From NCBI RefSeq assembly GCF_003034985.1, contig NZ_PZKG01000011.1, forward strand, positions 1-62,506: a stretch of DNA of 62,506 nucleotides. Direction: 5' to 3'. This DNA is from Cereibacter changlensis JA139. Lineage in GTDB: Bacteria; Pseudomonadota; Alphaproteobacteria; Rhodobacterales; Rhodobacteraceae. The translations under genes were made by a program, and so were the position numbers. Numbering within the stretch: the first letter of the stretch is position 1; each line of letters opens with the position of its first letter. Below the pieces are notes generated by a model that saw only the letters and a list, made by a program, of their open reading frames with translations, did not search any database and was not told the DNA's origin. Below, one piece after another: positions 23,955 to 33,411 of the stretch.

Positions 23955-24391
23955 GCGGCTCGGCGGTGGTGGCCGAGGCGCGGCGCTGGATCGGCACGCC
24001 CTATGTGCACCAGGCGTCGGTGCTTGGGGCGGGGGCGGATTGTCTGGGGCTCGTGCGCGGGGTCTGGCGTGCGCTCTGCGGGCCGGAGCCGGAGCGGCCG
24101 CCGGCCTATACCCAGGACTGGGCGGAGCCTTCGGGGCAGGAACTGCTGCTGGCTGCGGCGGAGCGCTGGCTGCGGCGGAAACCGCTGGGTGAGGCGGCGG
24201 CGGGCGACGTGCTGTTGTTCCGCATGCGGGAGGGGGCGGTAGCCAAGCATCTGGGCATCCTCGCCTGCGCCGGCGCGGAGGCGAGCTTTGTCCATGCCTA
24301 CAGCGGGCATGGCGTCATCGAGAGCCCACTCTCCGCCGCCTGGGCGCGGCGGGTCGCGGCACGGTTCGAATTTCCCATGGGAGCGCGTTGA
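23951..24391 (+). CDS. GTA gp14, NlpC/P60 cell-wall peptidase
   Basis: A 146-residue NlpC/P60 peptidase (TIGR02219) carried at the tail tip, where it cuts the recipient's peptidoglycan so that DNA can cross the periplasm. The catalytic Cys is in GADCLGLVRG (about residue 28), the His in VAKHLGILA, and the third polar residue in SFVHAYSGHGV. The motif RRWIGTPYVHQA at the start is typical. GTG 23951 overlaps the gp13 stop (GTGA). It is followed without any gap by gp15 (TGA then ATG). Confidence 0.92.
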   Translation: MSGSAVVAEARRWIGTPYVHQASVLGAGADCLGLVRGVWRALCGPEPERPPAYTQDWAEPSGQELLLAAAERWLRRKPLGEAAAGDVLLFRMREGAVAKHLGILACAGAEASFVHAYSGHGVIESPLSAAWARRVAARFEFPMGAR

Positions 24392-27300
24392 ATGGCCACC
24401 TTACTGCTTTCCGCCGTCGGCGCGGGCCTCGGCGCCGGGTTCGGCGGCAGCCTCCTCGGCCTCTCCGGCGCGGTGATCGGCCGGGCGATCGGAGCGACGC
24501 TGGGCCAGCTGATCGACCAGCGGCTGCTGGGAGCCGGGTCGGAGACGGTGCACAGTGGCCGGATCGAGCGCTTCCGCCTGACCGGCGCCAGCGAGGGTGC
24601 TGCGGTGGCGCAGGTCTTCGGACGGGTCCGGCTGGGCGGGCAGGTGATCTGGGCCACCCGCTTCGTCGAGAACACGACCCGGTCGGGCGGCGGCAAGGGG
24701 ATGCCGCGGCCGAGCCTCGTGAGCTATTCCTACAGCGTCAGCCTTGCGGTGGCGCTCTGCGAGGGCGAGATCATCCGGGTGGGGCGGATCTGGGCGGATG
24801 GCGCCGAGGTGGAGCCGTCGCGGTTGAACCTGCGGGTCTACAGCGGCGGCGAGGACCAGCAGCCCGACCCGAAGATCGAGGCGGTGGAGGGGACGGGCAT
24901 GGCCCCGGCTTATCGCGGCATCGCCTATGTGGTGCTGGAGGATCTGGACCTCGGGCCCTTCGGCAACCGGGTGCCGCAGCTGTCCTTCGAGGTGTTCCGG
25001 CCGGCGCAGGGCGAGTTCGCGGCGCGGGTGATGGATCTGACCCGGGCGGTGCGGGCGGTGGCGCTGATCCCGGGGACCGGGGAATATGCGCTGGCGACCA
25101 CGGCGCTGCATGTCGAGGATGGGCTGGGGGTGAACCTGCCGGTCAATGTCCACGCGCCCTCGGGGCGGAGCGATATGGCGACCGCGCTGACCCAGCTGCG
25201 CGAGGAGCTGCCGAATTGCGGGTCGGTCTCGCTGGTGGTGTCGTGGTTCGGCAGCGACCTGCGCTGCGGGCTGTGCGAGGTGAAGCCCAAGGTGGAGCCG
25301 GAAGCGCGGGACGCCGAGGACATGCCCTGGCGCGTCGCCGGGCTGGGGCGGGCGGAGGCGGCGCGGGTCTCGCTGTCGGGGGGGCCGGTCTATGGCGGCA
25401 CGCCGGCCGACCGCTCGGTGATCGAGGCGATCCGGGCGCTGCGCGCGGCGGGGCAGGAGGTGATGTTCTATCCCTTTCTGCTGATGGACCAGCTGGCGGG
25501 AAACGGGCTGCACGACCCCTGGACCGGGGCCGAGGATCAGCCTGCCCTGCCGTGGCGCGGGCGGATCACCCTGTCGGAGGCGTCGGGCCGCGCGGGGTCG
25601 CCCGACCGGACGGCGGCGGCCGAGACGGAGGTTGCGGCCTTCTTCGGCGCGGCGCGGCCCGAGGATTTCGCGGTGGTCGACGGGGAAATGCGCTACGGCG
25701 GGCCACAGGACTGGGGCTACCGCCGCTTCGCGCTGCATTACGCGCATCTCTGCGTGCTGGCTGGCGGGGTGGACGCCTTCTGCATCGCCTCGGAGCTGCG
25801 CGGCCTGACGCAGATCCGCGGCGCGGGCGACAGTTTCCCGGCTGTCGCGGCGCTGCGCCGGTTGGCGAGGGAGCTGCGCGCGATCCTGGGGTCGGCGACG
25901 AAGATCAGCTATGCCGCCGACTGGTCGGAGTATTTCGGCTATCACACCGACGGCAATGTCTATTTCCACCTCGACCCGCTCTGGGCCGATCCGGAGATCG
26001 ACTTCATCGGCATCGACAACTACCTGCCGCTGGCCGACTGGCGCGACGGCGAGGACCATGCCGATGCGGGCTGGGGGTCGGTCTACAACCTCGATTATCT
26101 GAAGGCGAATGTCGCGGGGGGCGAGGGCTTCGACTGGTATTACGACTCGCCCGAAGGCGAGGCGGCGCAGCGGCGCCGGCCAATCGAGGACGGGGCGCAG
26201 GACGAGGCCTGGATCTATCGGCCGAAAGACCTGGCGAGCTGGTGGGGGCTGCCGCATCACCAAAGGATCGACGGCATCCGCGCGGCGGAGCCGACGGACT
26301 GGGAGCCGCGGTCCAAGCCGATCCGCTTCACCGAATACGGCTGCGCCGCCATCGACAAGGGGGCGAACCAGCCGAACCGCTTCCTCGATCCGAAGTCGTC
26401 GGAATCGCTGCTGCCGCGCGCGTCGAATGGGCGGCGCGACGACGTGATGCAGATGCAGTACCTGCGGGCGATGGCGGAATACTGGGACGATCCCGCCTGC
26501 AACCCTTGGTCGCCGCTCTACGGCGGCCGGATGGGGGACATGGCCCGCGCCCATGTCTGGGCCTGGGATGCGCGGCCCTTTCCGCAGTTTCCCGCGCTGC
26601 AGGATGTCTGGAGCGATGCGGTGAACTATGGGCGCGGCCACTGGCTGAGCGGGCGGGCCAGCGCGCAGCCGCTGGCCTCGGTGGTGGCGGAGATCTGCGA
26701 GCGGTCCGGTGTGCGGCATTTCGATGTCTCGGCGCTCTACGGCGTGGTGCGGGGCTATGCGGTGACCGGGATCGGCAGCGCCCGCGCCGCGCTGCAGCCG
26801 CTGATGCTGGCGCATGGCTTCGAGGCGCTGGAGCGCGACGGGCTGCTGATCTTCCGCATGCGCGACGCGCGTCCGGCGGCGGTGCTGGACCCGGAGCGGC
26901 TGGCGGTGATCTCGGAGCTGGAGGGTGCGGTCGAGACCACCCGAGCGGCGGAAGCCGAGATGGCCGGGCGGGTGCGGCTCGACTACATCGAGGCGGAGGG
27001 CGATTATGCGATCCGGCAGGCCGAGGCGATCTTTCCCGACGAGGTGAGCCTCGGCGTGTCGCAGAGCGACCTGCCGATGACGCTGGCGGCAGCGGAGGCG
27101 CGCGGCATCGCGGAACGCTGGCTGTCCGAGGCGCGAGTGGCGCGGGATCTGGCGCGCTTCGCCCTGCCGCCCTCGGCGCTGCCGCTTGGAGCGGGCGACG
27201 TGGTGGAGCTGGGAGGCGCGCGCTACCGGATCGACCGGATCGAGAGCGGCGCGGCGCAGCTTGTCGACGCGGTGCGGGTCGAGCCAGGGATCTACCGGCC

Positions 27301-28276
27301 GAGCGACGCCGCCGAGGAGCGGGTCGCGGCGCAGCCCTTCGTGCCGCCGGTGCCGGTGTTCCCGGTGTTCCTCGACCTGCCGCTGCTGACCGGCGAGGAG
27401 GTCCCGTATGCGCCGCATCTGGCGGTGACGGCGACGCCCTGGCCAGGATCGGTCGCGCTGTGGAGCGCCGCCGAGGATGCGGGCTACCGGCTGAACCGGC
27501 TGCTGCCCGCCTCGGCCGTCATCGGCCGCACCGAGACGGCGCTGCCGGCGGCGCGGGCCGGGCTCTGGGATCGCGGGCCGGCGCTGCGGGTGAAGGTCTA
27601 TGGCGGCGCGCTGGCCTCGGCCTCGCCGCTGGCGGTGCTGAACGGGGCCAATGCGATGGCGATCGGCGATGGGAGCGCCGACCGCTGGGAGATACTCCAG
27701 TTCGCCGAGGCGGCGCTGGTGGCCCCGGGGAGCTACGACCTGTCGCTTCGGCTGAGGGGGCAGAAGGGGACGGATGCGGTGATGCCGGAGAACTGGCCGG
27801 TGGGCAGCCTCGTCGTGCTGCTGAACGGGGCGTTGCAGCAGGTCGACCTGCCGGCGTCGGCCCGGGGCCTTGCGCGGCATTACCGGATCGGCGGCGCGGG
27901 GCGGAGTTACGACGATCCGGCGATGGTGCACCGGGTCGAGGCCTTCGAGGGGATCGGCCTGCGGCCCTATGCGCCGGTGCATCTCGGGGCGCAGCCGGTC
28001 GCGGGGGGCGACCTGAGGATCAGCTGGCTGCGCCGCACCCGTATCGACGGCGACAGCTGGCTGTCCCGCGAGGCGCCGCTGGGCGAGGCGCGCGAGGCCT
28101 ATGCGCTGCGCATCACCCCGGACGGCGCGATCCTGCAACAGGCGACCGTGGAAGCCCCGGGCTGGACCTACGGCGCGGCCGAGCAGGCTGCGGACGGGCC
28201 GGGGGTGAGCGTGGAGGTGGCGCAACTGTCGGAGGTCTACGGGCCGGGCCCGTTCCGGGCGCTGCGGCTCGGTTGA
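24392..28276 (+). CDS. GTA gp15, tail tip megatron / host specificity protein with TIM-barrel domain
   Basis: A 1294-residue baseplate protein, by far the largest of the cluster. The N-terminal part resembles phage tail tip proteins (membrane-piercing-like GAGLGAGFGGSLLGLSGAVIG at residues 9-29, quoted by its core LLGLSGAVIG). A GTA TIM-barrel (glycosidase-like) domain lies at about residues 430-740, with SYAADWSEYFGYHTD, IDFIGIDNYLPL and IRFTEYGC. A phage-tail-type domain follows (residues about 790-950), then beta-rich tip domains. It touches the recipient surface; the barrel may bind or cleave capsule. The end overlaps the next ORF (TGATG). Confidence 0.93.
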   Translation: MATLLLSAVGAGLGAGFGGSLLGLSGAVIGRAIGATLGQLIDQRLLGAGSETVHSGRIERFRLTGASEGAAVAQVFGRVRLGGQVIWATRFVENTTRSGGGKGMPRPSLVSYSYSVSLAVALCEGEIIRVGRIWADGAEVEPSRLNLRVYSGGEDQQPDPKIEAVEGTGMAPAYRGIAYVVLEDLDLGPFGNRVPQLSFEVFRPAQGEFAARVMDLTRAVRAVALIPGTGEYALATTALHVEDGLGVNLPVNVHAPSGRSDMATALTQLREELPNCGSVSLVVSWFGSDLRCGLCEVKPKVEPEARDAEDMPWRVAGLGRAEAARVSLSGGPVYGGTPADRSVIEAIRALRAAGQEVMFYPFLLMDQLAGNGLHDPWTGAEDQPALPWRGRITLSEASGRAGSPDRTAAAETEVAAFFGAARPEDFAVVDGEMRYGGPQDWGYRRFALHYAHLCVLAGGVDAFCIASELRGLTQIRGAGDSFPAVAALRRLARELRAILGSATKISYAADWSEYFGYHTDGNVYFHLDPLWADPEIDFIGIDNYLPLADWRDGEDHADAGWGSVYNLDYLKANVAGGEGFDWYYDSPEGEAAQRRRPIEDGAQDEAWIYRPKDLASWWGLPHHQRIDGIRAAEPTDWEPRSKPIRFTEYGCAAIDKGANQPNRFLDPKSSESLLPRASNGRRDDVMQMQYLRAMAEYWDDPACNPWSPLYGGRMGDMARAHVWAWDARPFPQFPALQDVWSDAVNYGRGHWLSGRASAQPLASVVAEICERSGVRHFDVSALYGVVRGYAVTGIGSARAALQPLMLAHGFEALERDGLLIFRMRDARPAAVLDPERLAVISELEGAVETTRAAEAEMAGRVRLDYIEAEGDYAIRQAEAIFPDEVSLGVSQSDLPMTLAAAEARGIAERWLSEARVARDLARFALPPSALPLGAGDVVELGGARYRIDRIESGAAQLVDAVRVEPGIYRPSDAAEERVAAQPFVPPVPVFPVFLDLPLLTGEEVPYAPHLAVTATPWPGSVALWSAAEDAGYRLNRLLPASAVIGRTETALPAARAGLWDRGPALRVKVYGGALASASPLAVLNGANAMAIGDGSADRWEILQFAEAALVAPGSYDLSLRLRGQKGTDAVMPENWPVGSLVVLLNGALQQVDLPASARGLARHYRIGGAGRSYDDPAMVHRVEAFEGIGLRPYAPVHLGAQPVAGGDLRISWLRRTRIDGDSWLSREAPLGEAREAYALRITPDGAILQQATVEAPGWTYGAAEQAADGPGVSVEVAQLSEVYGPGPFRALRLG

Positions 28277-28641
28277 TGCGGACGGTGCTGCTGGCCGAAC
28301 TGGTGACGGTGGCCCGGGTGCTGATGGCGCTGCCGGAGGCCGAGCGAGGGCCTTTTCTGCAGCGGCTGCTCTACCGCGCCCATGCCGCGCATCAGGTGTC
28401 GAAGCGGCTGGGCCGGCCGCATCCCGCCTGGGGCGACGGCAGCCTGAGTGCTGCGGTCGCCGGATTGCCGCGCCGACGCGAGGCTTTCGCGACCGATCCG
28501 GACTATCTCGCCGCGCTGGGGCTGGTCATCGCGGCGCTGGCCGGGCGGGCGCGACGAAAGTCGGGAGGGCGGCGGGCCGCACTTGGACTGTCGCCCGGCG
28601 CACCTATGTGCTACTCTGCAGTTGCGAAGGGAGACCCTGCC
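28276..28641 (+). CDS. Small conserved-looking ORF after gp15 (DUF7742-like), in frame with cysE and lacking its own stop
   Basis: ATG 28276 overlaps the gp15 stop, like the GTA genes. The first 95 residues (MRTVLLAELVTVARVLMALP, then GRPHPAWGDGSLSAAVAG and DPDYLAALGLVIAAL) resemble a small protein found beside GTA clusters in Rhodobacterales, which I recall as DUF7742; its function is unknown. No stop codon follows: the frame continues through an Arg/Gly-rich stretch and PMCYSAVAKGDPA straight into the cysE ATG at 28642. The possible fused product would be 391 residues. Loss of the original stop is the simplest explanation. The end given here is only the base before the cysE start. Confidence 0.6.
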
Positions 28642-29451
28642 ATGCCCGAAACGAAACCCCGCATGTCGACGATCGATCCGGTCTGGCAGCGCGTCTGCGA
28701 CGAGGCCGTGGCGGCCATCCAGGCGGAGCCGCTCCTGGGCGGGCTGATCCATTCCAGCCTGCTGCACCACCCGTCGATGGAACGGGCGCTGGCCTATCGC
28801 TTCTCGCTGAAGCTGGCCTCGGGCGAGATGAGCGAGCAGATCCTGCGCGAGATCGCCGACGAGGCCTTCTCCCGCGATCCCGATCTGGGCCAGATGGCCC
28901 GGGCCGACATCATGGCGGTGTTCGAGCGCGACCCCGCCTGCCACCGCTTCCTGCAGCCGATCCTGTTCTTCAAGGGCTACCAGGCTGTGCAGGCCTATCG
29001 CATCGGCCATTGGCTCTGGACCCAAGGCAGGATCGATCTGGCCTATTTCGTGCAGATGCGCGTGTCTGAGGTCTTCGGTGTCGACATCCATCCGGCGGCG
29101 AAGGTCGGGCGCGGGCTGATGATCGACCACGCGCATTCCATCGTCATCGGCGAGACGGCGGTGGTGGGCGACAATGTCTCGATGCTGCATTCGGTGACGC
29201 TGGGCGGCACCGGCAAGGAAGACGGCGACCGGCATCCCAAGATCGGCAATGGCGTGCTGATCGGGGCAGGGGCCAAGGTGCTGGGCAACATCCACGTCGG
29301 CCATTGCAGCCGGATCGCGGCCGGGTCGGTGGTGCTGCATGACGTGCCGCCCTGCTCGACCGTGGCCGGCGTTCCGGCGCGGGTGGTGGGCGAGGCGGGC
29401 TGCGCGCAGCCCTCGGTCACCATGGACCAGCTGATCGCCGACCAAGCCTGA
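28642..29451 (+). CDS. cysE: serine O-acetyltransferase
   Basis: A 269-residue CysE that acetylates L-serine with acetyl-CoA, the first step of cysteine synthesis. The N-terminal helical domain (DPVWQRVCDEAVAAIQAEPLLGG) is followed by left-handed beta-helix hexapeptide repeats with the active-site GVDIHPAAKVGRGLMIDHAH and GETAVVGDNVSMLHSVTLGG. ATG 28642 has GGGAG nine bases upstream; a second candidate is the ATG at 28663. A weak promoter (TTGGAC, 28583-28588, with TATGTG at 28605-28610) may lie inside the preceding ORF. A strong terminator follows. Confidence 0.95.
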   Translation: MPETKPRMSTIDPVWQRVCDEAVAAIQAEPLLGGLIHSSLLHHPSMERALAYRFSLKLASGEMSEQILREIADEAFSRDPDLGQMARADIMAVFERDPACHRFLQPILFFKGYQAVQAYRIGHWLWTQGRIDLAYFVQMRVSEVFGVDIHPAAKVGRGLMIDHAHSIVIGETAVVGDNVSMLHSVTLGGTGKEDGDRHPKIGNGVLIGAGAKVLGNIHVGHCSRIAAGSVVLHDVPPCSTVAGVPARVVGEAGCAQPSVTMDQLIADQA

Positions 29452-29470
29452 CATCCGATTGCTGAAACAG

Positions 29471-29504
29471 ATAGGCCCGGAGCTTGCGCTCCGGGCCTAT
29501 TTTT
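29471..29504 (+). terminator. Strong terminator between cysE and pdhC
   Basis: A perfect 13-pair stem (29471-29483 with 29488-29500, arm ATAGGCCCGGAGC) around TTGC is followed by a T run to 29504. It lies 19 bases after cysE, between convergent genes, and could also stop the pdh transcript arriving from the other strand, though the T run there is poorer. Confidence 0.93.
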
Positions 29505-29521
29505 CGTGTCTGGATGCCGGT

Positions 29522-30874
29522 TCAGGCCAGCATCGCCATCGGGTTCTCGAGGTTCTCGACGATGGCCTTGAGGAACTCCGCCCCCAGCGCGCCGTCGATC
29601 ACCCGGTGATCGACCGAGAGCGTCATCGACATCACGGTGGCCACCGTGACCTCGCTGCCCTTCACCACCGGCTTCTTCACCCCGGCGCCGACCGCGAGGA
29701 TCGAGCCGTGCGGCGGGTTGATCACCGCGTCGAAGTTGTCGATGCCGAACATCCCGAGATTGGAGATCGCGAAGCTGCCGCCCTGATACTCATGCGGCGC
29801 CAGCTTGCGGGTCTTGGCGCGGGTGGCCAGATCCTTCATCTCTGCCGACAGGGCCGAGAGCGTCTTTTGATGCGCATCGCGCAGCACCGGGGTGAAGAGC
29901 CCGCCTTCGATCGCCACGGCCACCGCCACATCCGACGGCTTCAGCCGCAGGATGCGGTCGCCGGCCCAGACGGCATTGGCATTCGGCACCGCCTGCAGCG
30001 CCAGCGCGCAGGCCTTGATGATGAAGTCGTTCACCGAAAGCTTCACCCCCCGGCCTTCGAGCTGGGCGTTCAGCTCGGCGCGGAACTTCATCAGCGCATC
30101 GAGCTGCACGTCGCGGCGCAGGTAGAAATGCGGGATGGTCTGCTTGGCCTCGGTGAGACGCGCGGCAATCGTCTTGCGCATCCCGTCGAGCGTCACCGTC
30201 TCGTAGTCGCGGTCGGCGAACATCCTGGCGACGGCCTCGGCCGAGGCGCCTGCCGGCATGGCCGACGGGGCAGGGGTCGCAGGCGCTGCTGCCGGGGTCG
30301 CCGCTTCGGCCTTGGCCGCCGCAGGCGCCGCCGCCGAGGGCTGGGCCCCCTCGACATCTGCCTTCACGATCCGCCCATGCGGGCCGGAGCCCTTCACGGC
30401 CGTCAGGTCCAGACCCTTCTCGCGCGCGATGCGCCGCGCCAGCGGCGAGGCGAAGACCCGCGCCCCCGAGGAGGCCTTCGCCTCCGGCGCCGCAGGCTTC
30501 CCGGCCGGCTTCTCGGCGGGCGCCGCCTTGGACTGCGCCGGGGCGGCCTGATCCGCAGGCTCTTCCGCCGGTGGGACCTTCTTCTCCGACACCACGTCGC
30601 CGCCCCTGGCCGGCGCCGCATCGGCGTCCTCGCCTTCCTCCAGCATCACGGCGATGGGGGTGTTCACCTTCACCCCGGAGGTGCCCTCGGCGATCAGCAG
30701 CTTGCCGACGATCCCCTCATCGACCGCCTCGAACTCCATCGTCGCTTTGTCGGTCTCGATCTCGGCGAGGATCTGGCCAGACTTGACCGCATCCCCCTCC
30801 TTGACCAGCCATTTCGCCAGCGTGCCTTCCTCCATCGTCGGAGACAGCGCGGGCATCAGAACTTCGGTTGCCAT
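29522..30874 (-). CDS. pdhC: pyruvate dehydrogenase complex dihydrolipoamide acetyltransferase (E2)
   Basis: A 450-residue E2 component that accepts acetyl groups from E1 and passes them to CoA, forming the core of the complex. A lipoyl domain is at residues 1-80 with Lys43 in ETDKATMEF. An Ala/Pro-rich linker is followed by the peripheral subunit-binding domain (about 138-172, [17 protein letters not shown]). After a second linker comes the catalytic domain with [16 protein letters not shown] carrying the active His. Its lipoyl domain is almost identical to that of pdhB. It is the last gene of the pdhA-B-C operon; E3 (lpd) is not in the window. Confidence 0.95.
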   Translation of the reverse strand: MATEVLMPALSPTMEEGTLAKWLVKEGDAVKSGQILAEIETDKATMEFEAVDEGIVGKLLIAEGTSGVKVNTPIAVMLEEGEDADAAPARGGDVVSEKKVPPAEEPADQAAPAQSKAAPAEKPAGKPAAPEAKASSGARVFASPLARRIAREKGLDLTAVKGSGPHGRIVKADVEGAQPSAAAPAAAKAEAATPAAAPATPAPSAMPAGASAEAVARMFADRDYETVTLDGMRKTIAARLTEAKQTIPHFYLRRDVQLDALMKFRAELNAQLEGRGVKLSVNDFIIKACALALQAVPNANAVWAGDRILRLKPSDVAVAVAIEGGLFTPVLRDAHQKTLSALSAEMKDLATRAKTRKLAPHEYQGGSFAISNLGMFGIDNFDAVINPPHGSILAVGAGVKKPVVKGSEVTVATVMSMTLSVDHRVIDGALGAEFLKAIVENLENPMAMLA

Positions 30875-30886
30875 GGGCTTGCCTCC

Positions 30887-32287
30887 TCAGCGGTAGCAGA
30901 CGGATTTGACGGCTTCGACGACTTCCGCCGTCGTCACCAGCGCGAGCTTCTCGAGATTGGCCGCATAGGGCATCGGCACGTCCTTGCCGGTGAGGTTCAG
31001 CACCGGGGCGTCGAGATAGTCGAAGGCCCGCTGCATGATCGTCGCCGAGAGGTGGTTGCCGATGGAGCCGACCGGCCAGCCCTCTTCCACCGTGACGCAG
31101 CGGTTGGTCTTCTTCACCGACTCGAGCACCGTGTCATAGTCGATGGGCCGCAGCGTGCGCAGGTCGATGACCTCGGCGCTGATTCCGTCCTCGGCCAGCT
31201 TCTCCGCCGCTTCCAGCGCATAGGTCATGCCGATGCCGAAGCTGACGATGGTCACGTCAGTGCCCTCGCGCCAGATCTTCGCCTTGCCGAAGGGGATGGT
31301 GAAATCGTCGAGCACCGGCACCTCGAAGGAGCGGCCGTAGAGGATCTCGTTCTCGAGGAAGATCACCGGGTTCGGATCGCGGATCGCCTGCTTCAACAGG
31401 CCCTTCGCATCGGCGGCCGAATAGGGCATCACCACCTTCAGCCCCGGGATCTGCGCATACCAGGCGGCATAGTCCTGGCTGTGCTGCGCGCCGACGCGGG
31501 CTGCCGCGCCGTTCGGGCCGCGGAACACGATCGGGCAGCCCATCTGGCCGCCGGACATGTAGAGCGTCTTCGCCGCCGAGTTCAGGATCTGGTCCATCGC
31601 CTGCATGGCGAAGTTGAAGGTCATGAACTCGACGATCGGGTTCAGCCCGCCGAAGGCCGCGCCGACCGCGATGCCGGCAAAGCCGTGCTCGGTGATCGGC
31701 GTGTCCACCACGCGCTTCGGCCCGAACTCGTCGAGCAGGCCCTGGCTGATCTTGTAGGCGCCCTGATACTCGCCCACCTCTTCGCCCATCAGGAAGACGC
31801 GGTCATTGCCGCGCATCTCTTCCGCCATGGCCTCGCGCAGCGCCTCGCGCACGGTCATCGTCTTCATCGCCGTGCCTTCGGGCCAATCCGGCGAGACCGG
31901 CGGCTTTGCGGGCACCGCCGAACCGGGGGAGGAGACCAGCGGCTCGTCGACCGCCTTGCCTTCCGATCCTTCCGGCTGCTCGGGCTGCTTCTCGACACTG
32001 GCCGAAGGCGCTGCCGCCTTCTCCGGCGCGGCATCGGCGCTCTCGCCTTCCTCCAGCATCAGCGCGATCGGCGTGTTCACCTTCACGCCCGCGGTGCCTT
32101 CGGCGATCAGCAGCTTGCCGACGATCCCCTCGTCCACCGCCTCGAATTCCATCGTGGCCTTGTCGGTCTCGATCTCGGCGAGGATCTGGCCGCTTTTCAC
32201 CGCGTCGCCTTCCTTCACCAGCCACTTGGCCAGCGTGCCCTCTTCCATCGTCGGCGAGAGCGCGGGCATCAGTACTTCGGTTGCCAT
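30887..32287 (-). CDS. pdhB: pyruvate dehydrogenase E1 component, beta subunit, with N-terminal lipoyl domain
   Basis: A 466-residue E1 beta subunit. The first 80 residues are a lipoyl domain (Lys43), and an acidic/Pro-rich linker to about residue 138 joins it to the transketolase-like domain ([15 protein letters not shown], then the [15 protein letters not shown] motif). A lipoyl domain on E1 beta is characteristic of alphaproteobacteria. ATG 32287 has GAGGAGAG just upstream; the frame is open further but that part overlaps pdhA. Only 11 bases separate it from pdhA, and 12 from pdhC. Confidence 0.95.
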   Translation of the reverse strand: MATEVLMPALSPTMEEGTLAKWLVKEGDAVKSGQILAEIETDKATMEFEAVDEGIVGKLLIAEGTAGVKVNTPIALMLEEGESADAAPEKAAAPSASVEKQPEQPEGSEGKAVDEPLVSSPGSAVPAKPPVSPDWPEGTAMKTMTVREALREAMAEEMRGNDRVFLMGEEVGEYQGAYKISQGLLDEFGPKRVVDTPITEHGFAGIAVGAAFGGLNPIVEFMTFNFAMQAMDQILNSAAKTLYMSGGQMGCPIVFRGPNGAAARVGAQHSQDYAAWYAQIPGLKVVMPYSAADAKGLLKQAIRDPNPVIFLENEILYGRSFEVPVLDDFTIPFGKAKIWREGTDVTIVSFGIGMTYALEAAEKLAEDGISAEVIDLRTLRPIDYDTVLESVKKTNRCVTVEEGWPVGSIGNHLSATIMQRAFDYLDAPVLNLTGKDVPMPYAANLEKLALVTTAEVVEAVKSVCYR

Positions 32288-32298
32288 GGGTTCTCTCC

Positions 32299-33288
32299 TC
32301 AGGCGTAGATGTCGGTCCAGAGTTCCTCGAGCGCAGGCTCGGGGCTCTCCTTGGCGAAGTCGGCGGACTCGTTCACCACGGCCTTGATGTCGCGGTCGAC
32401 GGCTTTCAGATCCTCGTCCGAGGCATGGCCGCCCTGCAGCAGCATGTCGCGCACATGCTCGATGGCGTCCTTCTCGTCGCGCATCTTCTGCACTTCCTCG
32501 CGGGTCCGGTATTTTGCCGGGTCCGACATCGAGTGGCCGCGGTAGCGGTAGGTCATCATCTCGAGGATATAGGGGCCCTCGCCGGCGCGGCAGGCGGCAA
32601 CCGCCTTCTCGCCGGCGGCCTTCACCGCCAGCACGTCCATGCCGTCCACGGCCTCGCCCTTGATGCCATAGGCGGCGCCGCGCTCCCAGAGCGAGGGCGA
32701 CTTGGTGGAGCGCTTCACGCTCGTGCCCATGGCATACTGGTTGTTCTCGATGACGAAGACGACCGGCAGGTTCCACAGCTCGGCCATGTTGTAGGTCTCG
32801 TAGACCTGACCCTGGTTCGCCGCGCCGTCGCCGAAATAGGCGAAGGTCACGTTGTCATTGCCCAGATACTTGTCGGCGAAGGCGAGGCCTGCGCCGAGCG
32901 GCACCTGCGCGCCGACGATGCCGTGGCCGCCGTAGAAATGCTTCTCCTTGGAGAACATGTGCATCGAGCCGCCCTTGCCCCTGGAGTAGCCCCCCTCGCG
33001 CCCGGTCAGCTCGGCCATCACCCCCTTGGGGTCCATGCCGCAGGCCAGCATGTGCCCGTGGTCGCGGTAGGAGGTGATCCGCTTGTCGCCTTCCTTGGCG
33101 GCGGCCTCGAGCCCGACGACCACGGCTTCCTGGCCGATGTAGAGGTGGCAGAAGCCGCCGATCAGACCCATGCCGTAGAGCTGGCCGGCCTTTTCCTCGA
33201 ATCGTCGGATCAGGAGCATCTCGCGGTAGTAGGTCAGCAATTCGTCTTTCGAGACGTTGGATTTCTCCGGCGATTTCTTGGTGGCCAT
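32299..33288 (-). CDS. pdhA: pyruvate dehydrogenase E1 component, alpha subunit
   Basis: A 329-residue E1 alpha subunit that binds thiamine diphosphate and decarboxylates pyruvate. The TPP motif starts [12 protein letters not shown] and ends about 30 residues later at VIENN, and the phosphorylation-loop-like [19 protein letters not shown] is present, as in mitochondrial homologues. I chose ATG 33288, which has GGAGGA upstream, over the longer open frame whose N-terminus reads through the upstream hairpin array. It is the first gene of the pdh operon. An inverted repeat at 33314-33331 and the hairpin array at 33412-33539 lie upstream. Confidence 0.95.
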   Translation of the reverse strand: MATKKSPEKSNVSKDELLTYYREMLLIRRFEEKAGQLYGMGLIGGFCHLYIGQEAVVVGLEAAAKEGDKRITSYRDHGHMLACGMDPKGVMAELTGREGGYSRGKGGSMHMFSKEKHFYGGHGIVGAQVPLGAGLAFADKYLGNDNVTFAYFGDGAANQGQVYETYNMAELWNLPVVFVIENNQYAMGTSVKRSTKSPSLWERGAAYGIKGEAVDGMDVLAVKAAGEKAVAACRAGEGPYILEMMTYRYRGHSMSDPAKYRTREEVQKMRDEKDAIEHVRDMLLQGGHASDEDLKAVDRDIKAVVNESADFAKESPEPALEELWTDIYA

Positions 33289-33313
33289 GCAGGCTCCTCC
33301 CGTCGCAGACAAG

Positions 33314-33331
33314 TAGTTTAATGCTGAACTA
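33314..33331. promoter_or_regulatory. Inverted-repeat operator candidate upstream of pdhA
   Basis: TAGTTTA-ATGC-TGAACTA has seven-base arms with one mismatch. It lies 26 bases before the pdhA start in an unusually AT-rich patch, so it could overlap the promoter. Its form suits a dimeric winged-helix regulator such as a MarR-type protein; the actual regulator is unknown. Confidence 0.4.
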
Positions 33332-33411
33332 TCTTTAGCGCATCGGAAAGCATTGGGCGAGAGCAAACTGAGAGCCGCTCCGGTGGCCCAGGACCGACGA
33401 TCCGCCGCCAC

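Larger units (their letters stand above)
14229..28276 (+). mobile_element. Gene transfer agent structural cluster, complete gp1-gp15 set (domesticated phage)
   Basis: Seventeen consecutive plus-strand genes match the RcGTA order: gp1, 2, 3, 3.5, 4, 5, 6, 7, 8, 9, 10, 10.1, 11, 12, 13, 14 and 15. Most neighbours overlap by a few bases. No integrase, repressor, replication, lysis or excision gene is present and no attachment-site duplication is seen, which separates it from a prophage. Particles of this type package random host DNA. The head spikes, lysis genes and activator GafA are encoded elsewhere in known GTA producers and are absent here. Confidence 0.95.

Noticed and set aside
24360-24375. 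A tRNA TPsiC-arm-like sequence (GGTTCGAATT) near the end of gp14
   Set aside because: It lies inside a coding sequence and no acceptor or anticodon stems surround it.
14229-28276. A prophage
   Set aside because: No integrase, repressor, replication, lysis or excision genes, no attachment repeats, and the gene content and order are those of the Rhodobacter GTA, including the GTA-specific gp3.5 and gp10.1.
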